Assembly: GCF_000732325.1 (NCBI RefSeq) | Contig: NZ_BBIW01000002.1 | Location: 248,007-312,006, forward strand | Direction: 5' to 3' | Length of the DNA stretch: 64,000 bases | From: Paenibacillus sp. TCA20 | Lineage (GTDB): Bacteria > Bacillota > Bacilli > Paenibacillales > Paenibacillaceae | Program-made: the position numbers and the translations under genes | Part shown: piece by piece, positions 16,467 to 25,396 of the stretch | Layout of the letters: each line of letters starts with the position of its first letter | Position numbering within the stretch: position 1 is the first letter of the stretch | Notes under the pieces: generated by a model | What the model saw: only the letters and a program-made list of their open reading frames with translations | Told to the model about the DNA's origin: nothing | The model's database searches: none

Positions 16467-17393
16467 TTACCTCCTCTGTTTCGGATCAAATATCTGATGT
16501 AGACCGTCACCCAGCAAATTAAATGCCAGCATCGTCAAAGAGATAAATAAGGAAGGGAAGAGCAAGCGCCACCAATATCCGGACAAAATCGTAGACATCC
16601 CGTCATTGGCCATCGTGCCCCAGCTTGCAAGCGGCGCCTGTATACCAAGACCGAGAAAGCTGAGGAACGCTTCTGAGAATATGGCCGACGGAACCGAGAA
16701 TGTAACCTGCACAATAATGACGCCGAATGCATTAGGCAGCAAATGTCTTCGAATAATGTTCCATGATCCTGCTCCGAGTGCTCTGGCAGCAAGCGTATAT
16801 TCAGAGGATTTCAACTGCAGCACCTGTCCACGCACGATGCGTGCCATCCCAATCCATCCTGTCGCAGTTAGTGCCACGATGATTGTTAGAAGGCCGGGAC
16901 CCATGGCAACCATGAGCAGAATAACGATGAGTAAATAGGGAATTCCGTACAAAATATCAACAAACCGCATCATGACATTATCGATTCTTCCTCCAAAGTA
17001 ACCGGCAATTCCGCCGTATATGACCCCGATCGCAAAATCAATAACAGCCGCGATCACGCCTACGCCGAGCGAAATCTGCGCCCCGTATATAATACGGGCA
17101 AATACGTCACGTCCGAGATCATCCGTCCCAAACCAATGGACCGCAGAAGGCTGCTGATTGGCGTTCACTAAGTTCTGCTCTGCATAGCCGTGTTCAGCTA
17201 TGAAGGGACCGAAGACAGCGAGTATCCCCAGCAAAATAATGACAATAAGTCCTGCAAACGCAAGCTTGTTCTTGTACAGCAGTATCCATGCCCTTTTCCA
17301 TGCAGGAATTCGGGGTCTAACGATCGCCTCAGCCTCTCCAGCTTCACGTTTCATGGGTACAAATAGATGATCAGGTACGTCGGATGCTTGCAT
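16467..17393 (-). CDS. dppC: Peptide ABC transporter permease DppC
   Basis: Inner-membrane permease of the Dpp system, 308 residues with six hydrophobic segments after a cytoplasmic N-terminus. The N-terminal OppC domain and HWFGTDDLGRDVFARIIYGA are characteristic, and the EAA loop reads ARALGAGSWNIIRRHLLPN. It lies three bases after dppB. Confidence 0.93.
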   Translation of the reverse strand: MQASDVPDHLFVPMKREAGEAEAIVRPRIPAWKRAWILLYKNKLAFAGLIVIILLGILAVFGPFIAEHGYAEQNLVNANQQPSAVHWFGTDDLGRDVFARIIYGAQISLGVGVIAAVIDFAIGVIYGGIAGYFGGRIDNVMMRFVDILYGIPYLLIVILLMVAMGPGLLTIIVALTATGWIGMARIVRGQVLQLKSSEYTLAARALGAGSWNIIRRHLLPNAFGVIIVQVTFSVPSAIFSEAFLSFLGLGIQAPLASWGTMANDGMSTILSGYWWRLLFPSLFISLTMLAFNLLGDGLHQIFDPKQRR

Positions 17394-17396
17394 AAC

Positions 17397-18329
17397 CTAG
17401 GCCCCTTTCTTATGCAGTTTGATACGCGGATCAATCAAGCCGTACAAAATATCAACCAGGAACATCATGATGATGAGCAAAGCGCTGTAGAATACGGTCG
17501 TTCCCATAATGACGGAATAATCCCGATTGTTAATGCCATCAACAAAGTATTTTCCCATACCCGGTATGGCAAAAATCTTCTCAATAACGAAGCTCCCTGT
17601 CAGCACATTGGCCAGCAGCACGCCAAGCAGTGTAATCACCGGAAGCACTGCGTTGCGCAGAGCATGCTTCACGACGATGACGAGGGGCGGAAGACCTTTG
17701 GATCTGGCGGTATCCATATAATCTTGGGTGAGCACCTCTATGAGGTTTGCGCGTGTTAATCTAGCGATTGTTGCAATGGGTCCTGCCGCCAGTGCCAGCG
17801 CAGGCAATACCATATGCTTCCACGTTCCCCATGTGGCTACCGGCAGCAGCTTCAGTTCAACTGCAATATATTTGATGAGCAGCGGGGCAAGAACAAAGCT
17901 CGGTACAGCCACTCCAATCACGGCAATAATCATGGCGATGTAATCGATGATGCCGTTTTTTTGCAGCGCAGCAATGGTTCCGAGAAGGATGCCGATGAGA
18001 ATGGAGATACATATAGCGACTATGCCCAGCTGAAAGGATACGGGAAATCCGCGTTCTATCATACTGTTCACGCTGTCAGGATAATGAGATATGGAAGGTC
18101 CGAGATCTAGAGTTAGAAGAGATTTAATATATTCAATGTATTGAATGTAGAGAGGCTCATCCAGATGATAGAAGGACATCATGTTCTGAATGACATTGGC
18201 ATTTGCCTCCTTACCGTCACGATCAAACGGTGAACCCGGTATAGAGTGCATTAATAGAAAGGTAATCGTTATAATCAGCCATAAAGTGACGACCATGGAT
18301 ATAAATTTACGGAGAATAAATTGTGCCAT
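17397..18329 (-). CDS. dppB: Peptide ABC transporter permease DppB
   Basis: First permease of the Dpp importer, 310 residues with six hydrophobic segments. Typical OppB/DppB features are the start QFILRKFISMVVTLW, a periplasm-side PGSPFD motif, and the EAA loop TARSKGLPPLVIVVKHALRN. It follows dppA by 15 bases and precedes dppC by three, so all are one transcript. Confidence 0.93.
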   Translation of the reverse strand: MAQFILRKFISMVVTLWLIITITFLLMHSIPGSPFDRDGKEANANVIQNMMSFYHLDEPLYIQYIEYIKSLLTLDLGPSISHYPDSVNSMIERGFPVSFQLGIVAICISILIGILLGTIAALQKNGIIDYIAMIIAVIGVAVPSFVLAPLLIKYIAVELKLLPVATWGTWKHMVLPALALAAGPIATIARLTRANLIEVLTQDYMDTARSKGLPPLVIVVKHALRNAVLPVITLLGVLLANVLTGSFVIEKIFAIPGMGKYFVDGINNRDYSVIMGTTVFYSALLIIMMFLVDILYGLIDPRIKLHKKGA

Positions 18330-18344
18330 GACAGGACTCCTTTA

Positions 18345-19169
18345 TCAGCAAAATGCGGTTCTCATTGCAAGCTCAGTCATCACAAGCATGGCTTGGTAGG
18401 CTTCGAGGATATCATCTGCCTGATAGGATACCACCGGGGAATAGCGCTCCATCCGGGTTTTGGGCATGAGATGGGCCCACTCTGCCTGACCGTAATTAGC
18501 GAACTCTAGTGTCAGAAGCGGCTTCTCTGGAGGAGTCAGCGGTTGAACCCGCTCTTTGTTCGCTATGGCCTGAATCGTCTTCTCCCGCAGGAGCTCACCG
18601 CTCTGGGCGGGGGTCAAGCACAGGGCTGACGTGCGTGAGATTTGTCTCTTCACAATAGCGGTTGTGACGTGTGGTATCAGCTCCTCCGCCTCCGCAGCAG
18701 TCTCATCATCTCCTGCCACAAGCAGAAGGGGAACCCCATGATGTCCCGCGACATAAGCGTTGAAGCCAAGCTCTCCTACGGCCACATCATTAATGTACAT
18801 ATTGCGAATACCGAAGATCATTGAGTGGCTCATCACTCCCGGTCGTGCCGCTCGAGAATGATAGCCTAGAAAAACTGCACCTCCATAGCTGGAATCGAGA
18901 CCCTGCATCATGGAGTAGGGCTTCACATCTCCTGATATTAACTGAGCTCTCGGATACAGCTCCTCGATGATCAAATTATTCATTTTGGAATGGCTGTCAT
19001 TAACCACAACTTCATGGATGCCTTCACCAAAAGCCGTTTCGATCACGTGATTGGCCTCAGCCGTCATGATCCGCTGTCCCCGGTTGTAATTCCGCTTCGC
19101 CGAATCGACAAACGTATCATCCACAAGACCCGTGACGCCTTCCATATCCATTGAAATGTACAGTTTCAT
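18345..19169 (-). CDS. dppA: D-aminopeptidase DppA (M55, zinc-dependent)
   Basis: DppA is a self-compartmentalising zinc D-aminopeptidase that releases N-terminal D-residues such as D-Ala from peptides. Starting at the ATG of MKLYISMDMEG, 274 residues long, it matches the Bacillus subtilis length exactly. The zinc ligands D8, E10, H60, H104 and E133 are all in place. A longer frame from 19193 would add eight residues with no ribosome site, whereas AGGGGG precedes the chosen start. It is the first gene of dppABCDE-ykfABC; in Bacillus this operon is repressed by CodY in rich medium, but I found no clear CodY box here. Confidence 0.94.
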   Translation of the reverse strand: MKLYISMDMEGVTGLVDDTFVDSAKRNYNRGQRIMTAEANHVIETAFGEGIHEVVVNDSHSKMNNLIIEELYPRAQLISGDVKPYSMMQGLDSSYGGAVFLGYHSRAARPGVMSHSMIFGIRNMYINDVAVGELGFNAYVAGHHGVPLLLVAGDDETAAEAEELIPHVTTAIVKRQISRTSALCLTPAQSGELLREKTIQAIANKERVQPLTPPEKPLLTLEFANYGQAEWAHLMPKTRMERYSPVVSYQADDILEAYQAMLVMTELAMRTAFC

Positions 19170-19229
19170 GCTGATCGGCCCCCTATTCGTCATAATTGAA
19201 TGCTAGTGCTTACATCTACTTTTGAGTAT

Positions 19230-19305
19230 AAAAAAAACAGCAAACCATAACGCGGGCAGCTGCTCCTAGCATAAGAACATGTCTGACCCGGATTATGATT
19301 TGCTG
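19230..19305 (-). terminator. Strong terminator 36-60 bases before dppA
   Basis: CAGCAAATCATAATCCGGG and CCCGCGTTATGGTTTGCTG form a long stem around about 38 bases, followed by eight T on the minus strand. It ends the DUF3870 transcript, but so close to dppA that it may also act as an attenuator if the dpp promoter lies upstream. Confidence 0.85.
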
Positions 19306-19392
19306 GATTTCATTTACGATATGCTGTACGCAAGGCCTGTAATGATGACACAGCCGGTACATGCGAATAAATAAAGCAGCCTATCTTCTTAT

Positions 19393-19716
19393 TTAATTAT
19401 GGTTAACGATCGAACGATATTTCTTCTGTGCATCCTTATAGGCGACAATAATCGCCTTCTGAGAGGAGCCGTGATATCTGGACCGAACCTGTTCACTAAT
19501 AATATCGAGATCATGCATTGTCTTCCCAACAAACAGGGTTCTGACAAAGGCGGAGGTCAGCGGAATGGTCGAAGAGCATCCGGCATCCACAATCTTATCA
19601 TTGGTTGTATCAATTACCAGACCGATAAAAAAAGCACTGAACTGCTGAGTAATCGGATTATTGACCGAGGTCTGAGCATCGCCCACGATATATATCGTAT
19701 CCGTATTATAGTCCAA
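19393..19716 (-). CDS. DUF3870 domain protein
   Basis: A 107-residue protein of the DUF3870 family, known only as a conserved Bacillota/Clostridia protein of unknown function. Conserved parts are IYIVGDAQTSVNNPIT, FFIGLVIDTTNDKIVDAGC and VGKTMHDLD. It starts at TTG, eight bases after AGGAGG. It is monocistronic, with a promoter about 110 bases upstream and a long terminator. In other genomes the family can neighbour peptide or amino-acid catabolic genes; here it stands before dppA. Confidence 0.82.
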   Translation of the reverse strand: MDYNTDTIYIVGDAQTSVNNPITQQFSAFFIGLVIDTTNDKIVDAGCSSTIPLTSAFVRTLFVGKTMHDLDIISEQVRSRYHGSSQKAIIVAYKDAQKKYRSIVNHN

Positions 19717-19828
19717 TAGCTTGTCCTCCTGGATCAGCTTCAGCTTATGGATTAATCAAGGATGCAGATGACTCTTGTCCCGAGTGCCTGCGACTTGATT
19801 AGACATCTGAAGTTGAATTGTGTAATTT

Positions 19829-19858
19829 ATTCTAACAACAAACTCACTTATTTGTAAA
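19829..19858 (-). promoter_or_regulatory. SigA-type promoter for the DUF3870 gene
   Basis: On the minus strand TTTACA (19853-19858), 18 bases, then TAGAAT (19829-19834). It points to DUF3870, leaving a leader of about 105 bases. Confidence 0.5.
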
Positions 19859-19941
19859 TAACCTTTGTGAATTTGTTTCATCTATGTAAAATGATGTTTG
19901 AATATTCCTATTCCCTCTTCATTCAAGCATGAATTATGTCA

Positions 19942-19958
19942 GTTATATGTTATATAAC
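19942..19958. promoter_or_regulatory. Perfect palindrome GTTATAT-gtt-ATATAAC
   Basis: A 7-bp perfect inverted repeat with a 3-base spacer in the AT-rich 383-base gap between DUF3870 and phoX. Its half-site resembles the GntR operators at 4833 and 6545. The bound factor is unknown. Confidence 0.45.
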
Positions 19959-20022
19959 AACTGGAAATCATCCATTCAAATCTGCTTATTTTACATTTTG
20001 ATTGCACTGGGATGATTTGGAA

Positions 20023-20051
20023 TTTACAAATTACACTTATGCTTGTTTACA
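20023..20051 (+). promoter_or_regulatory. Possible Pho box before phoX
   Basis: TTTACA (20023-20028), ATTACA (20030-20035) and TTTACA (20046-20051), plus another TTTACA at 19990, resemble PhoP half-sites (TTAACA-like). The two outer copies are 23 bases apart, near twice the usual 11-base spacing. A -10-like TATGCT is at 20038. Spacing is irregular, so support is modest. Confidence 0.35.
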
Positions 20052-20099
20052 TGAGGATTTGGCAAAATCCGACTGATAAATGACAAGGAGTGTGTTCTT

Positions 20100-21776
20100 T
20101 TGAGCGAAAAAACGATCGATCGCAAAACCTTTCTATCCTATCTAGGTACAGGCGCTGCTGCACTTGCTGCTGCTTCTGCCGGTCTTGGTACACTTGACGG
20201 TAAAGCCTCCGCAGCTTCCAGTGCGAACCACCTCTTCGGATTTAACACGAACAAAGTTACAGGCTTCTTCGATCCGATTGAGCCTACTATGGAAGACGAG
20301 CTCGTATTGCCAAAGAACTTTAAGTATGACGTTGTCGCTGCCTTTGACGACATTATTAATCCGGCAGGTGAGAAATTTGGGCAGGGTGCAGATTACAACG
20401 CATTTTTCCCTATTGAAGGCTCGAATACGAGAGGACTCCTTGTTACGAATCATGAATACACAAACATCTTTGCCATCGGTCCTGTAGCGGACAGCGGTCC
20501 CACCAAGAAACAAATCGAGCAAAGCCTCTATTACCAAGGGATGTCGGTAACGGAAGTGTACCGTGATGAGCAAGGGGTATGGAAGCTTGATCCGACATCA
20601 AAATATGCACGTCGTATCACAGGCTTCACCTCCTTCGACATCACAGGTCCTGCCAAAGGCTCCGCAACAATTGGAAATGCGACCAAAGCACAAGGTACAT
20701 TTGCTAACTGCTCCGGCGGCGTCACATTATGGAATACGGTGCTGTCCTGTGAGGAGAATTTTGAAGAGCTTGCCGGACAAGCGAAGCTGCCAGAAACACA
20801 CTATGGCTGGGTAGTAGAGATCGATCCTTTTGAAGCCTCTTTCCGCAAAAAGCATACCGCTCTAGGTCGATTCAATCATGAGAATACAGCGATGGGTATT
20901 GCCAAAGACGGACGTGTTGTTGTATACATGGGCGATGACAAGAAGGATGCCTGCGTATACAAATTTATTAGCAAAGGAAAGTACAACAAAGCCATCGGCC
21001 GTTCCAATTCTGCCTTGCTTGAAGAAGGCACACTATATGTTGCCAATCTTAAATCAGGGAAATGGGCTCCTGTAACGATTGAAGCCGTGAAGGAAGTTCT
21101 CTCCTCCGACAGCTATAAGAATCCATATGGCGTGTCTGGTACGAAGGAAGAGTTACTTAAAAAGTTCACTTCCCAAGCGGATGTCGTTACCTATTGCAAC
21201 CAAGCTGCTCTAATTGTTGGCGGAACTCCAACCGATCGTCCGGAGGATATTGAAATTTCGCCTTTCGACAGCACCGTCTTTATCTGCCACACGAATAACG
21301 ATATTCATGGCAATATACACGGTCATATTACACGTATTTTTGAGAACAACGATGATCTCGGATCCCTTGAATTCAACTTCGAAATCTTTGCTGCCGGCGG
21401 CAGACAGTCCGGCTTCAGCTCACCGGATAATCTGGCATTCGATTCGAACGGCAATTTGTGGGTCGTGACCGACATTTCCACGAGCAGTCACAACAAGGGC
21501 GTATATAAATCGTTCATGAACAACGGTTTGTTCGTCATCCCTACAAGCGGCAAGAGCCAGGGACAAGCACTGCAATTCGCATCTGGTCCTAAGGATTCGG
21601 AGCTGACCGGTCCATACTTCACACCAGATGAGCAAACACTGTTCATCTCTGTACAGCATCCCGGCGAAATGACTACAGACCTGAACAACCCAACAAGCAC
21701 ATGGCCTCACCGAAAGGGAGATAAGAAGGCCCGCTGTGGCGTTGCGGCGATTAGTGGATTCAAGCTAGGACTGTAA
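20100..21776 (+). CDS. phoX: PhoX-like alkaline phosphatase (DUF839), Tat-exported
   Basis: PhoX enzymes are calcium/iron-dependent phosphatases that release phosphate from organic esters outside the cell. The 558-residue precursor has an N-terminal signal with the twin-arginine region variant TIDRKTFLSYLG (Arg-Lys rather than Arg-Arg), an Ala-rich hydrophobic part and ASA. The mature protein carries family motifs such as LLVTNHEY, FANCSGGVTLWNTVLSCEENFEE and GRFNHENTAMGIAKDGRVVVYMGDD. It starts at TTG after AAGGAG. The next genes are tatA and tatC, an arrangement like phoD-tatAd-tatCd of Bacillus, so this protein is likely their main cargo. Phosphate control is inferred. Confidence 0.88.
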   Translation: MSEKTIDRKTFLSYLGTGAAALAAASAGLGTLDGKASAASSANHLFGFNTNKVTGFFDPIEPTMEDELVLPKNFKYDVVAAFDDIINPAGEKFGQGADYNAFFPIEGSNTRGLLVTNHEYTNIFAIGPVADSGPTKKQIEQSLYYQGMSVTEVYRDEQGVWKLDPTSKYARRITGFTSFDITGPAKGSATIGNATKAQGTFANCSGGVTLWNTVLSCEENFEELAGQAKLPETHYGWVVEIDPFEASFRKKHTALGRFNHENTAMGIAKDGRVVVYMGDDKKDACVYKFISKGKYNKAIGRSNSALLEEGTLYVANLKSGKWAPVTIEAVKEVLSSDSYKNPYGVSGTKEELLKKFTSQADVVTYCNQAALIVGGTPTDRPEDIEISPFDSTVFICHTNNDIHGNIHGHITRIFENNDDLGSLEFNFEIFAAGGRQSGFSSPDNLAFDSNGNLWVVTDISTSSHNKGVYKSFMNNGLFVIPTSGKSQGQALQFASGPKDSELTGPYFTPDEQTLFISVQHPGEMTTDLNNPTSTWPHRKGDKKARCGVAAISGFKLGL

Positions 21777-21839
21777 GTTTCGACGATAAGCTTTTTATTC
21801 AATCATATTGTAATCTAACATTCAACAGGAGATGATATT

Positions 21840-22079
21840 ATGCCCGGAATCGGAAATATCGGAATCGGCGGACTCATTCTGATTCTTATCATCGCACTCA
21901 TCATATTTGGCCCTTCGAAGCTGCCTGAGCTTGGACGTGCCTTTGGCCGGACGCTCAGTGAGTTCAAGGGAGCCACTCGCGGACTCATGGGCGGGGACAA
22001 TGATGAGGATGAGAAGAAAAAACCTGCGGAAGCTGGCACTTCCGCTTCGGTTAGCAGCTCCGGATCTAAGTCACAATGA
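21840..22079 (+). CDS. tatA: Twin-arginine translocase subunit TatA
   Basis: A 79-residue pore-forming Tat subunit with one N-terminal transmembrane helix ([14 protein letters not shown]), the hinge [14 protein letters not shown] and an amphipathic helix followed by a charged, disordered tail. AGGAGATG lies before the start. The gene overlaps tatC by four bases (ATGA). With no TatB seen, this is the minimal TatAC form usual in Bacillota, where TatA also fills the TatB role. Confidence 0.93.
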   Translation: MPGIGNIGIGGLILILIIALIIFGPSKLPELGRAFGRTLSEFKGATRGLMGGDNDEDEKKKPAEAGTSASVSSSGSKSQ

Positions 22080-22816
22080 GTAACAATCCAAACGAATTAA
22101 ATATGATTGGGCATTTGGATGAGCTGCGAAGCCGGCTCATCCGGACGCTCATCACTTTCCTGCTCTGGATGGTCATCGCCTTTATCTTCGTGAAGGACAT
22201 CTATGATATTCTCGTTTCGGATATGGAGCGCAAGCTGATCATTCTTGGTCCTTCAGATGTCATGTGGGTGTACTTCATGATCGCAGGTGTGGTTGCTGTT
22301 ACATTAACGATTCCTGTGGCAGCTTATCAAATATGGAAATTCGTTCAGCCTGCTGTACCGACTGCTGCCCAGCGATCTACGCTGATCTTTATTCCCGTGC
22401 TCACTCTAATGTTCATTCTAGGCATATCCTTCGGTTACTTTATTTTGTTCCCGATGGTGCTGCATTTTCTGAATGAGATGGCAGCTGATTCGTTTGAGAC
22501 GATGTATACCGCACAGAAATACTTCACGTTTATGATTCACATGACGGTCCCATTTGGACTCTTGTTTGAAATGCCTGTCGTTGTCATGTTCCTAACCAAG
22601 CTTGGGATATTAAATCCGGCCAAGCTCGCCAAGGCACGCAAGGTGTCCTATTTTATTCTCGTCGTCGTTGCCGTCACGATTACACCGCCGGATATCATGT
22701 CCGACATTCTAGTCATTATCCCTTTATTCCTGCTATATGAAGTAAGTTTGACGATCTCAAGAATGGTCTACCGCAAGCAGCTTCAGGCTCAGTCCGAGAC
22801 GAGCCTGGCCGCGTAA
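22076..22816 (+). CDS. tatC: Twin-arginine translocase subunit TatC
   Basis: TatC recognises twin-arginine signals and forms the receptor of the translocase. The 246-residue protein shows six transmembrane segments and conserved residues, including the N-terminal [18 protein letters not shown] after the fourth segment, and [19 protein letters not shown]. It is translationally coupled to tatA and ends in a strong terminator. Placement behind phoX suggests a dedicated system. Confidence 0.94.
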   Translation: MSNNPNELNMIGHLDELRSRLIRTLITFLLWMVIAFIFVKDIYDILVSDMERKLIILGPSDVMWVYFMIAGVVAVTLTIPVAAYQIWKFVQPAVPTAAQRSTLIFIPVLTLMFILGISFGYFILFPMVLHFLNEMAADSFETMYTAQKYFTFMIHMTVPFGLLFEMPVVVMFLTKLGILNPAKLAKARKVSYFILVVVAVTITPPDIMSDILVIIPLFLLYEVSLTISRMVYRKQLQAQSETSLAA

Positions 22817-22848
22817 GCTGACCGTTCCGCTTCTCAGGTTACATCACC

Positions 22849-22902
22849 AACAGCCCTGAGCATGCTCCTTCATTCCCGGGTGGAGCATGCTCAGGGCTGT
22901 TT
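22849..22902 (+). terminator. Terminator of phoX-tatAC
   Basis: AACAGCCCTGAGCATGCTCC pairs perfectly with the complementary stretch 14 bases later, about 33 bases after tatC. The T run is short. Confidence 0.85.
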
Positions 22903-22977
22903 ACGTTTTGTTATCCTTATCTTGACAAACAGCTCTGCATAGAGGCTTAATAGATGAGAACAGGAGGAGAAGACATC

Positions 22978-24309
22978 TTGAGTATCTGGCAAAAATGGAA
23001 AGCGGAAATCAGAAGCTGGCCCCGCAATATCCAGCTTTTTTTTCTTGCAAACATCCTATATCAAATGGGCGGAGGCATGTTCTCCGTGCTCTACAATTTG
23101 TACATACAAGATCTGGGCTACGACGCAACGATGAACGGCACCATTATCAGCGTGCAATCCATTGCCACGGCAATCATGTTCATCCCTATAGGGCTGCTCG
23201 GAGACCGTATAAGCAAGAAGCCGATTCTCATTATTGGTGCACTCTTCAGCGGACTAACCTTTGTTGGACGAGCCTTTGCTATAGGGGAGCCCCATCTCTT
23301 ATGGCTGGCGATATCTTCAGGATTATTTGCTTCCTTCTTTCAAGTGCTCGCGATCCCTTTTCTAGCGGCCAATGTCTCCGAGCATAATCGACTTCGGCTG
23401 TTTAGCATTCACGCTTCCCTCGTGCTGGCGGCTCAGGTCATCGGCAGCTTCGGCGGCGGAGTGCTTGCTGATGTGCTTGGGTTTATTGGGATCCATAGCA
23501 TTTCCAGCTTACAGATCGTTCTGCTCCTGGGCGGTATAGCTACATTTCTTGGTACACTTCCGTTATTTCTAGTAAAAGATTCACCCGTTATACATAACCC
23601 TGTATCTGCTATTCGCTCGAACACCGTGTCTGCATCGAATATGAACAGAAGTGTATCTTCCAATATGGCAGCAGAGCAGTCCAAATCAGACTTTCGGATT
23701 ATTAAGCACTTTGTGATGACACAGCTGCTGATCGGCATTGGATCAGGTCTTGTCGTTCCATATTTAAATTTGTATTTTACGGACCGGTTTCATATCAGTC
23801 TCAGTCTCATGAGTGCCCTGATATCGTTAGGCCAAGTCATGACCATCATCTCGATGATGATTGGACCTTCTCTTGTGAGCCGGGTTGGACCCGTGCGAGC
23901 CGTTTTCATTTTCCAAACGATGTCTCTGCCTTTCCTTCTGCTGACCGGGTTCACCTATTCGGTGCTCATTGCTTCCGTCAGCTTCTTGTTTAGACAAGCG
24001 CTCATGAATGCAGCCAATCCGATTTTTTCATCGATATTAATTGACCATGTGTCAGATCGAAGACGAGGTATTGCGAACTCACTCATGCAGACTGCTTTCA
24101 TGATCGGCTGGGCTACAATGGGACCTGTCCAATCCTATCTCGTTACAACTTACGGCAGCTACCACGGCTATGCCATCACATTTACAATCACCGGCGTTCT
24201 ATATGTCCTGGCTTCTACCTGGTTCTATCTGGTGTTCCGAAACAAACATAACAACAAACTGGAGCAATCTGTGTCAGGCAAATCATCCAGTCCAAGTAAA
24301 CCTATTTAA
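22978..24309 (+). CDS. MFS transporter
   Basis: A 443-residue major facilitator protein with about 12 hydrophobic segments. The A-like motif IGLLGDRISKKPILIIGALF lies between segments two and three, and a polar loop (about 215-245) joins the two halves. I choose the TTG start (encoding MSIWQKWKAE) because GGAGGAGA lies eight to ten bases before it; an upstream ATG at 22954 lacks a site. The substrate is not evident; a drug or metabolite exporter is plausible. Confidence 0.85.
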   Translation: MSIWQKWKAEIRSWPRNIQLFFLANILYQMGGGMFSVLYNLYIQDLGYDATMNGTIISVQSIATAIMFIPIGLLGDRISKKPILIIGALFSGLTFVGRAFAIGEPHLLWLAISSGLFASFFQVLAIPFLAANVSEHNRLRLFSIHASLVLAAQVIGSFGGGVLADVLGFIGIHSISSLQIVLLLGGIATFLGTLPLFLVKDSPVIHNPVSAIRSNTVSASNMNRSVSSNMAAEQSKSDFRIIKHFVMTQLLIGIGSGLVVPYLNLYFTDRFHISLSLMSALISLGQVMTIISMMIGPSLVSRVGPVRAVFIFQTMSLPFLLLTGFTYSVLIASVSFLFRQALMNAANPIFSSILIDHVSDRRRGIANSLMQTAFMIGWATMGPVQSYLVTTYGSYHGYAITFTITGVLYVLASTWFYLVFRNKHNNKLEQSVSGKSSSPSKPI

Positions 24310-24336
24310 CTATTTTCTAAAAAGGGGATTTGACTA

Positions 24337-25317
24337 TTGAAGCTGACTTGCCCGATTTACGGTGAATGGGATGAAATTGAAGAAGTTTTTGAGGAGTTGA
24401 TATGTAGTAGTGCGTTTCAAAGGTTAAAGGAAATTCATCAAGGCGGAGCAAGTTATTTGGTTAATGAAAAATGGAATGTGACCCGATATGATCATTCGAT
24501 AGGGGTAATGCTGCTGATTAGGAAACTGGGAGGTTCAATTGAAGAACAAATTGCAGGACTATTACACGACATTTCTCATACTGCCTTTTCACATGTTGTT
24601 GACTTTGTATTAGATAACACAGAGGAAAATTACCATGAGCACATTTATCAAAAAATCATTATCGAGTCATCAATTCCGGATATCTTAAGTCGTCATAATT
24701 ATGATTATAAAAAGATCCTTTTTGACAACTTATCATGGACATTGCTTGAACGACCCGCTCCTGAGCTCTGTGCAGACCGAATCGATTATACACTTAGAGA
24801 CTTGTATCACTATGGAATCATCACGTTAGAAGAAATTCAATCCTTTTTAGACAATATAACTGTCGCAAATGGAATAATTGTTGTCCAAAATGTAGCGACT
24901 GCGAATTGGTTTGTTAGAGTCTATTACAAGGAGGTCATTGATTTTTTCTTAGATCCTCTCAATATTTACGCAAATGAACTTCTAACTAGAATTCTGAAGC
25001 TCGCATTAGATAAACAAATAATTAGCCTAGAAATGATGTTAGGAACGGATAATGACATCATGTCTCTACTACGGACATCTTATGATCAGAATATTCAGAA
25101 TATTCTGTCCATGCTCCATTCAAATGTGACCGTTATTGTAGATGAGAACAGTTATGATATGTGTCGTAGCACAAAAGTAAGACTCATTGACCCATTTATT
25201 CTTCACGGAACCGAACTTATTCCAGCTTCTCAACGATCAGAGGAAGTTTGTATTATAAATGAGAATGCCCGTATCAAAGCACAACAAGGGGTTTGCGTAA
25301 GAATTATATCTTTCTGA
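24337..25317 (+). CDS. HD-domain phosphohydrolase
   Basis: A 326-residue protein whose N-terminal half is an HD domain: RYDHSIGV (first His), LLHDISHTAFSHVVDFV (the HD pair and next His), and ELCADRIDYTLRDL (the last metal Asp). HD proteins hydrolyse nucleotides or phosphoesters using divalent metals; the substrate is unknown here. It begins at TTG 27 bases after the MFS gene. Its base composition is visibly AT-richer than its neighbours, hinting at horizontal transfer. The C-terminal part is not recognised. A hairpin follows within a few bases. Confidence 0.82.
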   Translation: MKLTCPIYGEWDEIEEVFEELICSSAFQRLKEIHQGGASYLVNEKWNVTRYDHSIGVMLLIRKLGGSIEEQIAGLLHDISHTAFSHVVDFVLDNTEENYHEHIYQKIIIESSIPDILSRHNYDYKKILFDNLSWTLLERPAPELCADRIDYTLRDLYHYGIITLEEIQSFLDNITVANGIIVVQNVATANWFVRVYYKEVIDFFLDPLNIYANELLTRILKLALDKQIISLEMMLGTDNDIMSLLRTSYDQNIQNILSMLHSNVTVIVDENSYDMCRSTKVRLIDPFILHGTELIPASQRSEEVCIINENARIKAQQGVCVRIISF

Positions 25318-25320
25318 ATG

Positions 25321-25368
25321 AAAAAGCGATCCACTACGAACTTATATCAGTTCATAGTGGATCGCTTC
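25321..25368. terminator. Bidirectional terminator between the convergent HD and hydrolase genes
   Basis: AAGCGATCCACTA pairs perfectly with TAGTGGATCGCTT, with further pairing of GAACT/AGTTC in the loop. A and T runs at both ends allow it to work on either strand. Confidence 0.85.
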
Positions 25369-25396
25369 TATTTATACTCAGCATCATTAGGCATGC

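Noticed and set aside
19170-19230. CodY box before dppA
   Set aside because: No match close to AATTTTCWGAAAATT found, though the Bacillus operon is CodY controlled.
20142-20573. Frame of 143 codons opposite phoX
   Set aside because: Shadow of phoX; no recognisable motif.
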